This document shows, piece by piece, positions 11,767-23,609 of a stretch of DNA of 64,000 nt. This stretch comes from Allantophomopsis cytisporea (lineage: Eukaryota; Ascomycota; Leotiomycetes; Phacidiales; Phacidiaceae): positions 806,001 through 870,000 of the forward strand of contig CP103037.1 in NCBI GenBank assembly GCA_024752435.1, written 5' to 3'. Each line of letters begins with the position of its first letter. Positions within the stretch are counted from its first letter, which is position 1. The notes under the pieces were generated by a model. It did not search any database and had not been told where the DNA came from. It saw nothing but the letters and a program-made list of their open reading frames with translations. The position numbers and the translations under genes are program-made.

Positions 11767-11979
11767 AGATGTTCAAGTACCTTTGGCGTCCGATTATTGT
11801 CATACTTTGTACAATAATTTTTTTTGAGGAACAAGCGACTTTGGAATTTTTTTTTTGAGTTTTTAATAGTGTTTATTTCTTCTACTGTACAACATAACAT
11901 GCCGTTCCGATCCTTGAACGACTAAGCGCAAAAGCGCAAAAGACGAGTGATTGCCCTTGACAAGCCAAATAGTAAGAGA

Positions 11980-13470
11980 CTATGTATACCAAGTGACCTC
12001 AGGGACCTATTATCATTAGTAAAATACTCCATCCGAAAATTGGTTCGACATACCTCGTCCAGCAGTACATATCTCCCCAGCTCCTTGTTTTTATAAGCAA
12101 CTGGATCATGCAAAGTATGTGTCCTGACATCTCTCCAGAATCTGTCCAAGCCAACCTTCCTTCCAGTAGCCCTGCTGCCAGTAACTTCAAAGACACCAGC
12201 AGTAACCTTCAGCGCAGTGTCGGTGGTAACGACTTTTGCACTGGCAACCCACTCTGCAATATCACCCCTCTGCCTTGCACTAACCCCTCTATCTTGTCCA
12301 AACTCTATATAAACCTTTGAAATTTCATCACCAGCTCTATCTGTCAATGCTTCAGCTGCCCTTAAGTGAGCAAAGAAATTTCCGTATCTTTCGAGAACGT
12401 AGAATTCCTCAGTGGGAGAATCTTTATTATCTCCGCCAAATGGCCAGGCACGAGTAGATGTTGTAGTATACTTAGCAGCAAATGACAGAGATCCAAGTGC
12501 AATGCCGAGATAGAAATTCGCGAACACAAGTTGGATTGAGGGAAGGAGGAGCGTCGCAAATGGTATGCCAAGAACTGATGGTATGGGTCGTTTAGTTTCC
12601 GTAGACCATCCAAGTGCATCTTCCCACGGGGCTTTGATATTCTCGATCTTGACGCTGCCGGATTCTGTAAGGCGCAGTCCAACATTATTCCAGTTATGCT
12701 AATACGGTCAGTTTGAGGTTTTCGTTGTTGAAAATGACTTACGGCAAACTTGATTCCAGGTTGATCTGTCTTGACAATGGCGAAAATATGATCTTCGGTT
12801 CCCTCCAATACACCCTCGAGGACAGTCAGATCTGAGATCACTCCTCCAGTATTGAAATTCTTGAAACCATCAAAAGACAAAGAGTCTCCATGATCAGTAA
12901 CCTTCAGATCGTTGTCACGAGGGTTCACAGCACCTATCTGTAGTCAGCCAAACGCTCTACAATCATGAAATCCACCTTATCACCTCCAACAAAGTAATTT
13001 CCCTCAATAATCAACTTCTGAAATCTCTCCTTCTGCTCATCGGTTCCGACAACATTGGCAATAGTTGACCAGAGTAAGTGATAGCCGAGCAACATCCCCA
13101 AGCTACCATCCCCTTTCGCAACCTCCCTGATGACCTTGTATGCCGTGTCCCAGCTCTCACCCCCGCCGCCATACTTCTTTGGGCCAAGAACTTTCAGTAG
13201 GCCGGCCGACTTCAATAAAGCCACTTCTGCATGGGGCGATTTGTTCTCGATGTCACGAGCTGCTGCATCATGAGCGAAGATCTCTGCGACCGCTTTGGCT
13301 CGAGAAATCCATGAAGAAGTGGAAGTGGGAAGCCCATCTGAGATGAACTTCTGGTGTTGGACATCGTAGATTGTAGGATCAGTATATTCGCGCTCTGGGG
13401 CGCCTGAATTCAGAGTATTTGGTCGCTTGGCGCTATCGGGTTGGGTTCCATTCACACCTGCGGACGCCAT
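11980..13470 (-). CDS. SfnB/DszC-type flavin-dependent oxidoreductase (acyl-CoA dehydrogenase fold)
   Basis: Seen: four exons (13470-12984, 12933-12743, 12698-12054, 12006-11980) that keep frame and give about 449 residues. The N-terminal helical domain has EVALLKSAGLLKVLGPKKYGG, the middle domain GNYFVGGAVNPRDNDL and TESGSVKIENI, and the C-terminal helical domain ends LHDPVAYKNKELGRYVL. The last exon is only 27 nt. Known: this is the acyl-CoA-dehydrogenase-like group that contains DszC (dibenzothiophene monooxygenase) and SfnB (sulfur acquisition); they use reduced flavin and oxygen rather than oxidising acyl-CoA. Context: it lies directly downstream, on the same strand, of the SfnG-type monooxygenase gene (510 bp gap). 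Inference: a partner enzyme in breaking C-S bonds for sulfur supply. The substrate is unproven. Confidence 0.85.
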
Positions 13471-13979
13471 TTTGATTGACTTACTGGAGGAAAGAAGAAC
13501 AGAGAAAGCTTGGGTTATTGGAAGTAAGTAGTAGGATATGAATTTATGTATAAATGCAATCGCATGAGAATATTGGCTTATCGTACCATACTGGAGACTT
13601 TGCACGAGCTTCACAAGAGCTATCATTGCATGGATAGCTGGTATGACGTGCTATAGCTAAATTACCATGAAGATCAAAAATAGCAACACATCTACTGGAG
13701 ATTGCGTGATGACCCCGCACTGGATCTTATAGATTGCCGATAGGACCCAATATGCGGACTATACATATGCATGTAGGTACAAGGGTATTTGAGATGCAAT
13801 TAAATGGTCTAGAAACTTTTAAAGATACTGAAGGGGGTTCAAGAGTCAAAGCTACTCATTCATCCAGAACCATACCATAGTCGTCAAAGGTCACTCAGTT
13901 TCGTGGCCGTTATACGAACGTTTTAGAATCTCAGGTGATATTCAGCATGATTTACGTAGTAATTTAAGATAACGCAAAA
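13471..13979. other. Intergenic region between SfnB-like and SfnG-like genes
   Basis: No gene was seen. It should hold the promoter of the SfnB-like gene and the 3' end of the SfnG-like gene. Confidence 0.5.
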
Positions 13980-15398
13980 TCAAGTTTCCACCTGCTTCTT
14001 AGCTCTGTAAACCTCTCCCGTCCTCTCAATCTCTTCCTCGGCGTTTTTACCCCTCCCTTGTTTCTCCAATTCCCTTACCAGCGGTAAAACCTTTTTTCCA
14101 AAGTTCTCAATGTCGTCCTCATAGTGCAAGAACCCAACAAGTACAATGTCGATACCAAGCGACTTCAACAATAAGATCCTGTCCGCAACCTGCTCCGGCG
14201 TACCGATTAACTTCGTCTTAAACCCATCATTGTACTGCACCAGATCTTCAAATTTGCTTTCTGCCCACATTCCCTTCTTGTTTCCTGTACTGGATCCAGC
14301 CTGTTTTACGGCATCGCTGAAAGCCTCAACCGCTTCCACATCTGCTTTGCCCTGGATTTCTCGTAGAACTTGGACGGCCTCTGCTTCTGTGTCACGCACG
14401 ATCGCAAAACCATTGACTGCAAAACGAACTTGACCACCACGACCAGCTTTCACTGCTCGCTCTTTAACATCGGATATTTGCTCTTGGAAACCCTCGAGTG
14501 TGTTGCCATTCATAAAGTAGTAGTCAGACACATGTGCACCGTTATCACGGGCATCGATGGAGTTTCCGCCCTGAAAGATCAGAGGATGCGGTCGGTCTGG
14601 AAGACTAAGGGGTTTTGGAGAGAGAGAATAGTCATGGAATTGATAGAAATCACCTTTGAACGTGAATTTCTCTTCAGTCCATATTCCTCGTAAACACTCC
14701 ATAAATTCCCGACTGCGTCTGCGGGGGCTGATTAGATCGTACTGGAAAAATGATAAAGATCACTTACCGATACCTTTCGGCATGTTCAAGCCACCACTGA
14801 CCAATACTTGTAAACTCGGCTTTGAACCATCCTGACACAACATTGACTGAAATTCGTCCACTCGTGTAATGATCGATACTTGCAATCTGCTTTGCTGCAA
14901 CTGTTGGATTCCATGGCCCTGGCAGTAATGCTGCAATGACATTCAACTTCTTCGTGTTGTGTAAGAGAGCTTGCGAGAAGGAGACAGACTCGTGTTGATG
15001 AACCTTTCGAGTTCAAATATCAGGTGTGCTCGCTGTAATGATTGGGGCTCAAGACTTACTGCTCCATAGCCAGACATGAATCGAATTTGAGTAAGTGCAT
15101 ATTCAAAACCTACATTCTCCGCTGTCTGCGCATATTTGACATTGGATTCATAATCCCAGCTGGTACGTTGAGGAATTTTGGATATAACAAGTCCTCCTGA
15201 TACATTCGGTACCCAGTACCTGATTCTTGTGAATATGGTATATTCGAAGTCAATATTCAAGACTTACGCGAATTTGACCCGCTCTGGATCTTCGTTGACA
15301 TCTTCGGAAGCTACAAACTTATGACGATTGGCATGTCCATTGCCATTTACGTGATCGCCATTGTCTTCCTCCAAGGTTCTTTGTCGCTTCGCAGGCAT
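13980..15398 (-). CDS. SfnG-type FMNH2-dependent dimethyl sulfone monooxygenase (luciferase-like)
   Basis: Seen: four exons (15398-15268, 15219-15060, 15003-14768, 14718-13980) that join in frame to about 421 residues. After a 40-residue low-complexity leader rich in N, G and H come KFAYWVPNVSGGLVISKIPQ, FEYALTQIRFMSGYGA, HQHESVSFSQALL, LPGPWNPTVAAKQ, SVNVVSGWFKAEF, and later PLIFQGGNS, all typical of the SfnG branch of the bacterial luciferase superfamily. Known: SfnG converts dimethyl sulfone to methanesulfinate using FMNH2 from a separate reductase; relatives are the alkanesulfonate (SsuD) and DszA enzymes. No flavin reductase gene is in the cluster. Inference: lets the fungus use sulfones or related organosulfur as sulfur source. 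The leader is not present in bacterial enzymes; its composition does not clearly read as a targeting peptide. Confidence 0.88.
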
Positions 15399-16550
15399 TA
15401 TGATATTGTGAAAGATTGATTTAGAAAAACTGGATGATAACTGTTCAAGATAATATTGAGTCAAATTTGAGGAATGATAGAATAACAGGTCTGAGTAGCT
15501 TGACATTAACCGACGCTATTGTCCGTTGCATATTATTGACACAAAATGCTGTATCACACCATATAAAGTTCGATCGTTGTGATTGTATCCAATTTCATCC
15601 ATGCTGTTAACAGAGAGCTACGCCAGTAGTTGTTGTCGATCATAAACCCCTCCAAGAGATTTTGGTGCGGAGGGCGGGGTGATAGTGCGATGGTGCCATC
15701 GCGTTATGATATGAGCAAACGTAGATCCTTGACTTTCAACAAGCAGCTTGGAGATATCGGATTGACCAATCACCATCAGCATTTATGGAACGCGGTGTCA
15801 TATACTTAATCAGATCCAGGAAGCATGAAGATTTTGATAGTTTGGAGAGAGATTATACAACGATATGTTTGAAGACATGACGTCGCAGTAGAGTTCGAGC
15901 TTAGGCCAATAAGCTCAGAAGAGCTTGATGACTAAGCACAATCTCCAGAAGACGACTGTGGTGGAATGGGCTTTCCTTTCCTCATTGATATGTTAGGCAT
16001 ATGAACTTCCGTAGGATTTAACCAATGGCTCCTCATTCAACTCAAATCTTCAAATGACATTCTCTATCCAGGAAACTGCTAGAGTAGCATTCAGCCTACT
16101 CACAACCTCATACTTGTGTAGGGTTATTGTTATTCAGTCTCCAGCATGAATGTCCTCTCCCACAGATAAGACTTTTCCGTACCCTGAATTCCTGTGCGTA
16201 AGCGAATAACTTCCAAAGATCAGAAAGTTCATCTCTTGTGCAAGAGTAATCTTCAAGACGCAAGGTACTTGGTAGAAACATCCCTTGCGGTCTTTCCTAG
16301 TTGACTTTGCCTATTGGCACCTTGATCTCGATATCACCTAGCTTATATTGCATTCATCTGAGTCTGCCCTCGATTGGATATAGATATCATGAAACAATAT
16401 GCAAATCAGTGGTTCGTAAGTGAGGTCTGCTATTATGTACAGACCGGAAAAAGGAATGTGAATTCGCGAGTTGACAGCACGACTTAATGTGAAAGTCCTG
16501 GTCAATTTATTATTCGATTCGCATCTACTTTTGTCTACCGCATACGTTAT
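15399..16550. other. Gene-free stretch inside the sulfone cluster
   Basis: About 1.15 kb with no convincing open frame on either strand. It contains the promoter of the SfnG-like gene at its left end. Confidence 0.55.
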
Positions 16551-18013
16551 CTATAATGCTAAAGGCACCACAAGCCTAGGTCCTGACACGGAACCATCGC
16601 GCAGTCTATCCAGCGCAGCGTTGATCCCATTTAATCCTCCTTGTGCAACCTCAATATCTGGAGTAGCCAACACTCCTTCATGGAGCATCTTCTCAAGCCA
16701 TATCATCATACTCTCACCCACCGCTTCGGCCTCATGGAAGGCCTTGATAGGTACCGAATGATAGGTAATACCATCCAACCGCTCCTTCGGTAATCCTGTA
16801 AGTCCAACAACATGTGCCGGTCGTGTATTTTCTCCAGGCACTTGCATGGCCTCGGCGAGTAATCCCGCACTTTCTTTGCCACGTGTGTCAAGTCCAAACC
16901 TCAATTTCCCCTTAGTTACACCTCGAAGAATCTTGACCGCGCGAGCCTCGTTTTCTCGATCAATGAGTAGGTCTGCACCATGTTTCAGGATTCGATCACC
17001 GTTCTTTTCTACATCGAGCACACAAACAACCTTGAGTCCGGCCAACTTGGCAAGTTGGATAGCGCAGCAGCCAGTGGCGGAAGAACCTATGATTGTCAAT
17101 ACAGGTTGTAATAGTTGTTCAACGAAGATATGTCGTACCTCCCCAAATGGCTATCCAATCTCCTGGTTGTGGTCTCTCTTCGATGTTTATACCCTCAAAG
17201 CATTCGGTGCGGATATCCTGGGCAAGTGCTTCTGTTGGCAACGATCGTATAATCTTGAGTAAGTCGGGTCCAGCAACATTCGGTTCAGCTTTCGAGAAAT
17301 CGATACCTATACAGATTCCCAATGCTAAAACAGCTGCAACAAAGGCAACACCTAGCGGTGCTACTTCGGTGACAGTTAAACTGGACGGGATTTTGCAAGC
17401 ATTAAAGTCAGACACGACCGCAAATTCTTGATACGCAGATTTTCGGGAGTCGCGATAGTCGGTAGAGATACCAAGAACCTGCCAGCTGTTAGTCGTGATG
17501 ATTAAATATTACTGATCGGTAACATACAATATCATCAGCCTTGAACCTTGAGTTCGATTCATGAGTTGACACAACCTTCCCCGCGAGGTCACGACCGCTC
17601 ACACATGGTAGGGCTGGGAGACCAAAACCGAAATCTCTATCATATCAAGTCAGTCTTCTGTATCCATATCAAGAGCATCATACTTACGGTGCCTTCCAAT
17701 CTATGGGGTTTAGACCAATTGCTTGTACTTTTACCAGCATTTCCCGGTCATTCTTAAGTGGGGGTATTTCATGCTTGTCCACGAGCTGATATCGTTGTTT
17801 TGGTCCATGAAGCAAGAGAGCTGCTTGATGAATTGCCTCTGTAGATTCGGCTATGCTAACATCATTCGTGCTCTGACTCTTAGAGGTTGCCCGCCTCCGC
17901 TTACTAATACTTACATCCTCTGTATCAGCAATTTCAAGAGTGCGTTTTGCTATCGACATTGGACTTGGAGGAGTCAACGTCGGCGACCTGTACGCAGACT
18001 TTGGGGCAATCAT
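16551..18013 (-). CDS. Medium-chain dehydrogenase/reductase (zinc-independent ADH/enoyl reductase type)
   Basis: Seen: exons on the minus strand begin at MIAPKSAY (ATG at 18013; a further in-frame ATG is at 18073). The GroES-like N-terminal domain has PPLKNDREMLVKVQAIGLNPIDWK, GLPALPCVSGRDLAGKV and VLGISTDYRD; the Rossmann domain has DWIAIWGGSSATGCCAIQLAKLAG and VVCVLD; it ends GSVSGPRLVVPLAL. An N-terminal extension of about 60 residues with a KRRR basic patch precedes the GroES-like fold. The zinc ligands of classic alcohol dehydrogenases are not evident, which fits fungal trans-enoyl-reductase or quinone-oxidoreductase-like members that use NADPH. Context: head-to-head with the YaaH-type transporter and next to the sulfone enzymes. 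The role in sulfur metabolism is only inferred from position. Confidence 0.82.
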
Positions 18014-18765
18014 CTTCGAGACAAGCAATGTGGTATCAAGAACAAAAAAAAAGAAAAAAGACACAAAACGCAAGATCGAACGCGCAACGAATTTAGGAGA
18101 CCAATTGCGAGGTTACACAGGCTACACAACTAGTTAAATAATACTACAAGGCGTCAATTGCGGGGCTCAGCCTCGCACGCAATAGATAACAGCCATCAAT
18201 CATACCGACATTTTCCCACGATAATGCACAACAGTGGATGCCTGTCGTGCTTTGTCAATAGTAGGAAATACTGAGGTTTGGTAGGTAGAGCGGCTGCTCA
18301 AGCTCAAGCGAAGATTGCGTGATATGGCCTGCAAACCACAACATTATGCGTTCCCACGGAAAAGTCGAGTTACTTGCATGGCCATGACCACCACTTGCAT
18401 TTCTCTCAAAGAACCTGGCGAACCTTGTTCGCCTTTTATACTTTATTAACTTGTACTATTCGGGATTTGCGAAACGTGCGCCGCGCAGTGTGGGGGATCG
18501 ATACCCGGTGCACTAAACCTTATTTAGCTTGCAATGTTATTCGGGATTTGCAAAACGTGAACAAGTGCCGCGAGTACCGGTACCATGGCCTCGGTCACTG
18601 ATCGAGATGGGTAGTTCAGGGACGGCGTCTGAGTTCAATCTTGCCTGATTAGGGATTCTTATTGAAATTTTATCACAAGTCTTGCTCATTCTTGTTCCTC
18701 TGATAGATTATTTCTCATGCTTCACTTCATTATCACTTATCATTCCATTCTTGCGCACCGAGTGC
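18014..18765. promoter_or_regulatory. Divergent promoter of dehydrogenase and transporter with direct repeat and palindrome
   Basis: Seen: a 22-nt direct repeat with one mismatch at 18457-18478 and 18538-18559 (core TATTCGGGATTTGC, then AAACGTG), each followed within 16 nt by a GCCGCG run, and a 19-nt imperfect palindrome at 18159-18177 (TGCGGGGCT, C, AGCCTCGCA). The region lies between two divergent gene starts. Inference: shared transcription-factor sites for both genes. I cannot match them to a known fungal regulator; they do not look like the CYS3/MetR site. Confidence 0.45.
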
Positions 18766-19704
18766 ATGATGTCGAGTGAGGATTCTACCGATCATCATAT
18801 CCTTCATCGCAGCAGTCATAAAAGGACAAACCTTGGGTGCACAAATGATTCTCCTGCTCTCGGTACCCCGTCGAGTTGTACCTATCATGAAAAAGATGCT
18901 GCTCCAGGAGAAAGAGTACACTTCGTTCCTAGCTCGGTAAAAAGTACTCTTGGAAATCCTACAGCTTTGGCTATTGGCGCATTTTCAACAACCATAACTA
19001 CTTTGAGTTTGAGTCTGATGGAATGGAGAGGAGTCTCTGTTGATAATGCGTTCATTGGTAACTGTAAGTCCTTGAACCTTCTTCAAGGGGAGGGCATATG
19101 ATTGCAGCGATTGTAAGATCATCCGGCTGATAAACAACACAAAGTCTTTTTCGTTGCGGGAATAGGGATGATCATCTCGGCTCAATGGGAGTTAGTACTA
19201 GGAAACTCTTTTGGTTACACTACGCTCAGTGCTTTTGGTAATATTTGCCCATCAACAGGCTCAGAAGAGCTAGCTAACGTTTAAATAGGGTTTTTTTATG
19301 GTGGCTTTGGTGCCATAATAACGCCTGTCTTTGGTGTATTAAGCGCTTACGGAACGAACACAGCCGAATACAATAACGCACTTGGCTTCTTCATGCTTAT
19401 GTGGACGGTCTTTAATACCTTCTTCTTCATTGCGTCTCTACCAATCAACATAGTCTATGCATTGCTCTATGGGTTTGTGGAGTTGGCATTTGGTCTTGTT
19501 GCCGCGAGCTATTTCGCCGCAGCTGACGGGAAGGTTGATCAGAGTTTGGCATTGAAGAGGGCTGGTGGTGCCTTTGCGTTTCTGGCCGGCATGTCAGGGT
19601 GGTATACAGTGGGAAATCTGATGTGTAGAACAGCCTTATTCTTCGATTTTCCTATGGGTGATACGAGTCGGTTTTTTGTTAGGAAGGGAAGGGCTAGGTC
19701 TTGA
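18766..19704 (+). CDS. GPR1/FUN34/YaaH (AceTr) family membrane transporter
   Basis: Seen: three exons (18766-19063, 19145-19237, 19289-19704) joining in frame to about 268 residues. The family signature is present as LGNPTALAIGAF, followed by six predicted hydrophobic segments, including FFVAGIGMIISAQWELVLGN, FFYGGFGAIITPVFGVL, FFMLMWTVFNTFFFIASL, LYGFVELAFGLVAASYF and GGAFAFLAGMSGWY. The N-terminal 65 residues are soluble. Known: family members move acetate or succinate, or are tied to ammonia export (Ady2/Ato, AcpA). Context: divergent from the dehydrogenase and close to sulfone monooxygenases. Inference: it could import or export a small carboxylate-like or organosulfur compound; substrate not predictable from sequence. 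The start was set at MMSSEDS because the upstream in-frame stretch is unlike family N-termini. Confidence 0.88.
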
Positions 19705-21557
19705 GTTTGTTTTGTTCGATTCTACAATATACTTAAAACCCCGTAGGTGTCATATCTCCATGTGACTCTGCTGAATATCGAGGTTGCTGATATTATAGAT
19801 TAGCTCAAGTGTCGTTAGCTCTACTACTATGCTGCTGGTAGATTGGAGTATTGATAGTTATGTACTTTTTTCTTATTTGTTATTCGATGAACGTCAAAGA
19901 GACTGACCCAATGTAAGTATATCAGTTTCAGGGTTCAGTATTGTGATCAAAGGAAGACATTTCCTCATTATCTCCATACTGTGATCACTTATGTATAGAT
20001 CCTGTATGTCGATTTCTGTCCTCACAAATTTTTCGTTGCTGTTCTATACTTGAGTTTCTGATTGAGAATATTCCAGATTCTGCGGCATCTACATTTGAGT
20101 CAGGTCGATAAAGTACTAATCAGCCGTACGATTCAAAAAGACAGTATATTGTTGATGATAACTTTCCACCTCTTGATCCACAACTCTAGCGAATCCACCG
20201 TCCATCTACGACTACGAACACTACAGATTCCCAGGATTCTATCCGTTTTTTGTTACAGAGAAAGGCTCTATTATTGTGTTTTGTTCCCTATTTTTATTAA
20301 AGGCGCTCAAACACTAGTACTATTATCTGACTTGAACTTTCACAGATCAATTGACAAGACCTTTCGGATGTTTATAGATGAGCACGCGAAGAGTATAAGG
20401 ATCGTACACGCACTCAAATATTCATTGGGAAGAGGGGAATGAAATATGTAGTAATATAGCTGTTCTAAGGTTCGGAATCAGTGGCTTCAAGACTGCTCTA
20501 CAGCAATTTTGTACGGAAAGCCGGACCCGTCGGCAGCAGACTCACAAGAAACGGCACAGATGTATTATAAGTCCGTCAAGAGATATGGGACTACAAGAAG
20601 GAGAACAAAGTCAACGTTTCGTTATCAAATTGGATCATAGCCATTTGAGTAGACGAAACCGTTATCCATAACCTTTAATGTGCCGTTGGTGCAAAGACGC
20701 ACTTATAATAAGAGTATCCGATGATGATAATTTAGATACTGATAACACCGATACAGCTACACAGCCCGATTTCATTTCTTTCTTTCATTTAAATTAAGTT
20801 TATAGCTACTACATTCAATTCGACACGATGATTTTGATATTTTTCAAACATCTACGACTTCGTATTTCAGATTTCTCTTTTCAATTGCACATGCTACTGT
20901 TGCAAACGCTATACTGTTGCAATTGGTTGAACTCTCTATGGCACTCGTTGTCACTAAAACGAACTCAACATGGTCTCAAAACAGGCTCGCGCTCTATGTA
21001 TCAAAATGTTCACAAAGTACCAATTCGATCTTGAGAACTTCCATCTAAGTTCCGAGATGGAAGATGCCATTACTACCCCTCAAAATCACGGGTAAGACTG
21101 AGAAGGGTTAACAGCGTATTTATAACTAGGTGAACAAAGTGTACGAGATTCGGTGAGGTCAAATGTTCGTAGCATTAAGTTACCTGCATACCTTACTCCG
21201 AGCACTGATGATAAGGTATAAATAAGGTATGGTGCTATGGTCTAATGCACTGTTGAACATTGGCTATCTGCGGCAGGGAATCCCTGTACCTGACGTCTGC
21301 GCTGGACTGTAACCGAGGATTCTAGACACAAACGACCTAAACCAACTTGAAGGTAAAAGATGCAAATAGCTAAAGCTTTCATATCTCAGCACCGACAATC
21401 CAAAATTCCGAAATCAACGGGTCAATTCCAGCGCTTCATCATGTATACTTGAACCTCAATCTTGTACTCATCGTTCAACTCATTCTCGCAATAACTTTCT
21501 GTCTCCATTCAAACGTCTTCTGTCGGTCTTCCTTCTGCTCGCTCTCTGACCGCCAAG
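19705..21557. other. 1.85 kb gene-free stretch
   Basis: AT-leaning DNA with short open frames only. I recognise no conserved product, repeat or RNA gene. Its right end is the promoter of the CDF gene. Confidence 0.55.
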
Positions 21558-23315
21558 ATGAGTAGCTCATCTCCGCCCAAATATGGACGCATTGCGCGTC
21601 TGCGCGGCTTCCTACCTCTCAATGCCGATTCCGATAGTGTTATGAATACACATGGATCCGGAACCCTGACAAACCTCATCACCCGTGGAAAGAGCAGCGC
21701 ATCTCTGTCTTCAGCCGCTCGGAGACCGCACTCAATTAACCAAGAAGCTTCGGAAGATGAAGAGGCAGCAGCACCCCGACGATCAGACGATGGTGAAGCA
21801 GACTTTGCAAAGCGCGATGAAAGACGGTTGAGTGCCCTTCTTGCTGCGCCGCAGATGAGAAGTATGCGCTTGATTGGGAACAGCAATCCTAGGTATAAAT
21901 GGGAGCAATATTGGAAGACCGAGGAGGAGTTGAAGAAGATGAAGAAGCCTATGTACGTAGCTACTGATAATGTCCAAAGATTCAGAGCTGACTTTGCTGA
22001 AGACGAAAATACTACGAACGCAACAATGAACTTATACAGCAGTATATCTACATTGACCGCTTGCTGGATTCCTCTCTACCCCACAATCTGTTGAACGACT
22101 ACGACCATGGTCCAGGGTCTAGCTCGAACTTAGGCGATCTTTCAGTGCCATCAACAATCCGCGAAGAACTTCCGTCTCCGGGAATAGACAGTGACACACA
22201 TGATGCTCCAAAGAAAGTCAAGAGAACGCCCAAGAATTTGTACAGAGTACCTACTGAAGAGACACCGCTATTTGCCGAGGATGAGGACGATCAATTCGAC
22301 GGGCCCAAACCAGAGATTCCAGGTATGGAAGATGACAGTGTTGAGAGTGGCGATCGAATTGTGGTGGTAGCTGTTTATATCAACCTCGCCGCCAATTTCA
22401 TCCTTCTTATGGGCAAAATCGCCGTCATAGTCCTCAGTAGTTCCCTCTCAGTGTTAGCCAGTTTGGTCGACGCAGCATTGGATTTTCTCTCTACTGCCAT
22501 TGTCTGGACAACGACACGAATGATCGCCAGACAAGATTCTTATCAATATCCCGTTGGACGCCGCCGTCTAGAGCCAATCGGCGTTCTAGTCTTTTCTGTG
22601 GTCATGGTGACTTCATTCTTTCAAGTAGGACTTGAGTGTTTCAACAGACTGACATCAGGTGACCACTCCATCATCCAGTTGGGTCTGCCAGCGATCGTTA
22701 TCATGGCGAGTACCGTGCTCATAAAATTCGGCTGCTGGCTCTTCTGCCGCTTCATCAAGAATTCAAGCGTGCAAGCCCTTGCGCAAGATGCCATGACAGA
22801 TGTTGTCTTCAACATTTTTAGCATCATCTTCCCACTCGGTAAGTCCTTACTTCGTCATCCTTCTCCCACTCCTTTCCATACCTCTATATCTCTATACCTA
22901 CTAACAACACCTAGTGGGCTACTACGCCAAGCTTTGGTGGCTCGACGCCCTGGGCGGTCTCTTGCTCTCCATCTTCGTCATCGTAAACTGGGCCGGCACG
23001 TCAGCTGGGCACATCCGCAATCTGACTGGCGCAGCAGCAACAGCCGACGAGCGCAACGTACTACTATACTTAACCATGCGCTTTGCGCGTACCATCAAAG
23101 GAATTCAGGGCCTTCAGGCATATCATGCGGGAGATAAGTTGAATGTCGAGGTCGATATCGTGCTCGATGAGAATATGAGTCTCAGAGATAGCCATGATTT
23201 GGGCGAAAGTTTGCAGTATGTGCTCGAATCCGTTCCGACCGTCGACCGCGCTTTCGTCCACCAGGACTATGCGAGCTGGAACTTGCCAAGTCATTTGGAG
23301 CAGCAGCAAGACTAA
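21558..23315 (+). CDS. CDF cation transporter with DxxxD metal sites (manganese-type)
   Basis: Seen: three exons (21558-21952, 22003-22838, 22915-23315) giving about 543 residues. The first 270 residues are soluble and charged, with the conserved KYYERNNELIQQYIYIDRLL just after intron 1. Six membrane helices follow. Helix II has VDAALDF and helix V has AQDAMTDV, so both intramembrane metal sites are DxxxD. A cytosolic C-terminal domain with YHAGDKLNVEVDI and ESVPTVDRAFVHQDY closes the protein. Known: in the cation diffusion facilitator family the DxxxD/DxxxD pair marks the Mn group, whereas Zn members carry HxxxD. Inference: exports Mn2+ from the cytosol into an organelle or the outside. It contrasts with the second CDF at 41.4-42.9 kb. 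Confidence 0.9.
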
Positions 23316-23609
23316 AGGGTGGAAGTGGGGGTTTATTGCTGTTTGCATGTATAATATCATATTTCATACAGAATTCATCCTTGCCCTCTTCGATCAATGA
23401 TAGATTCTTGGACGTACATATTACAGTGTTCCACGGGTAAATTGATGCACATCATTGTTGCCCTCTAATCCGTAGTAGTCTATGAATTCCTACTTTTTGC
23501 TTCCCCCTGCTTTTCCCTAGCAGCAATCATAATAATGGGGGGAAATCACAAACTTTAGCGCCCAGAACTCCAAGTATCCACTCATATCTATATTATAATT
23601 CCTCCACAT

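Noticed and set aside
18682..18765. Signal-peptide-like hydrophobic start of the YaaH-type transporter
   Set aside because: Family members begin with a soluble N-terminus; the ATG at 18766 fits better and the upstream part is probably 5' UTR.
20062..21034. Two small plus-strand open frames in the gene-free stretch
   Set aside because: No domain, no splice partners and AT-biased composition typical of non-coding DNA here.
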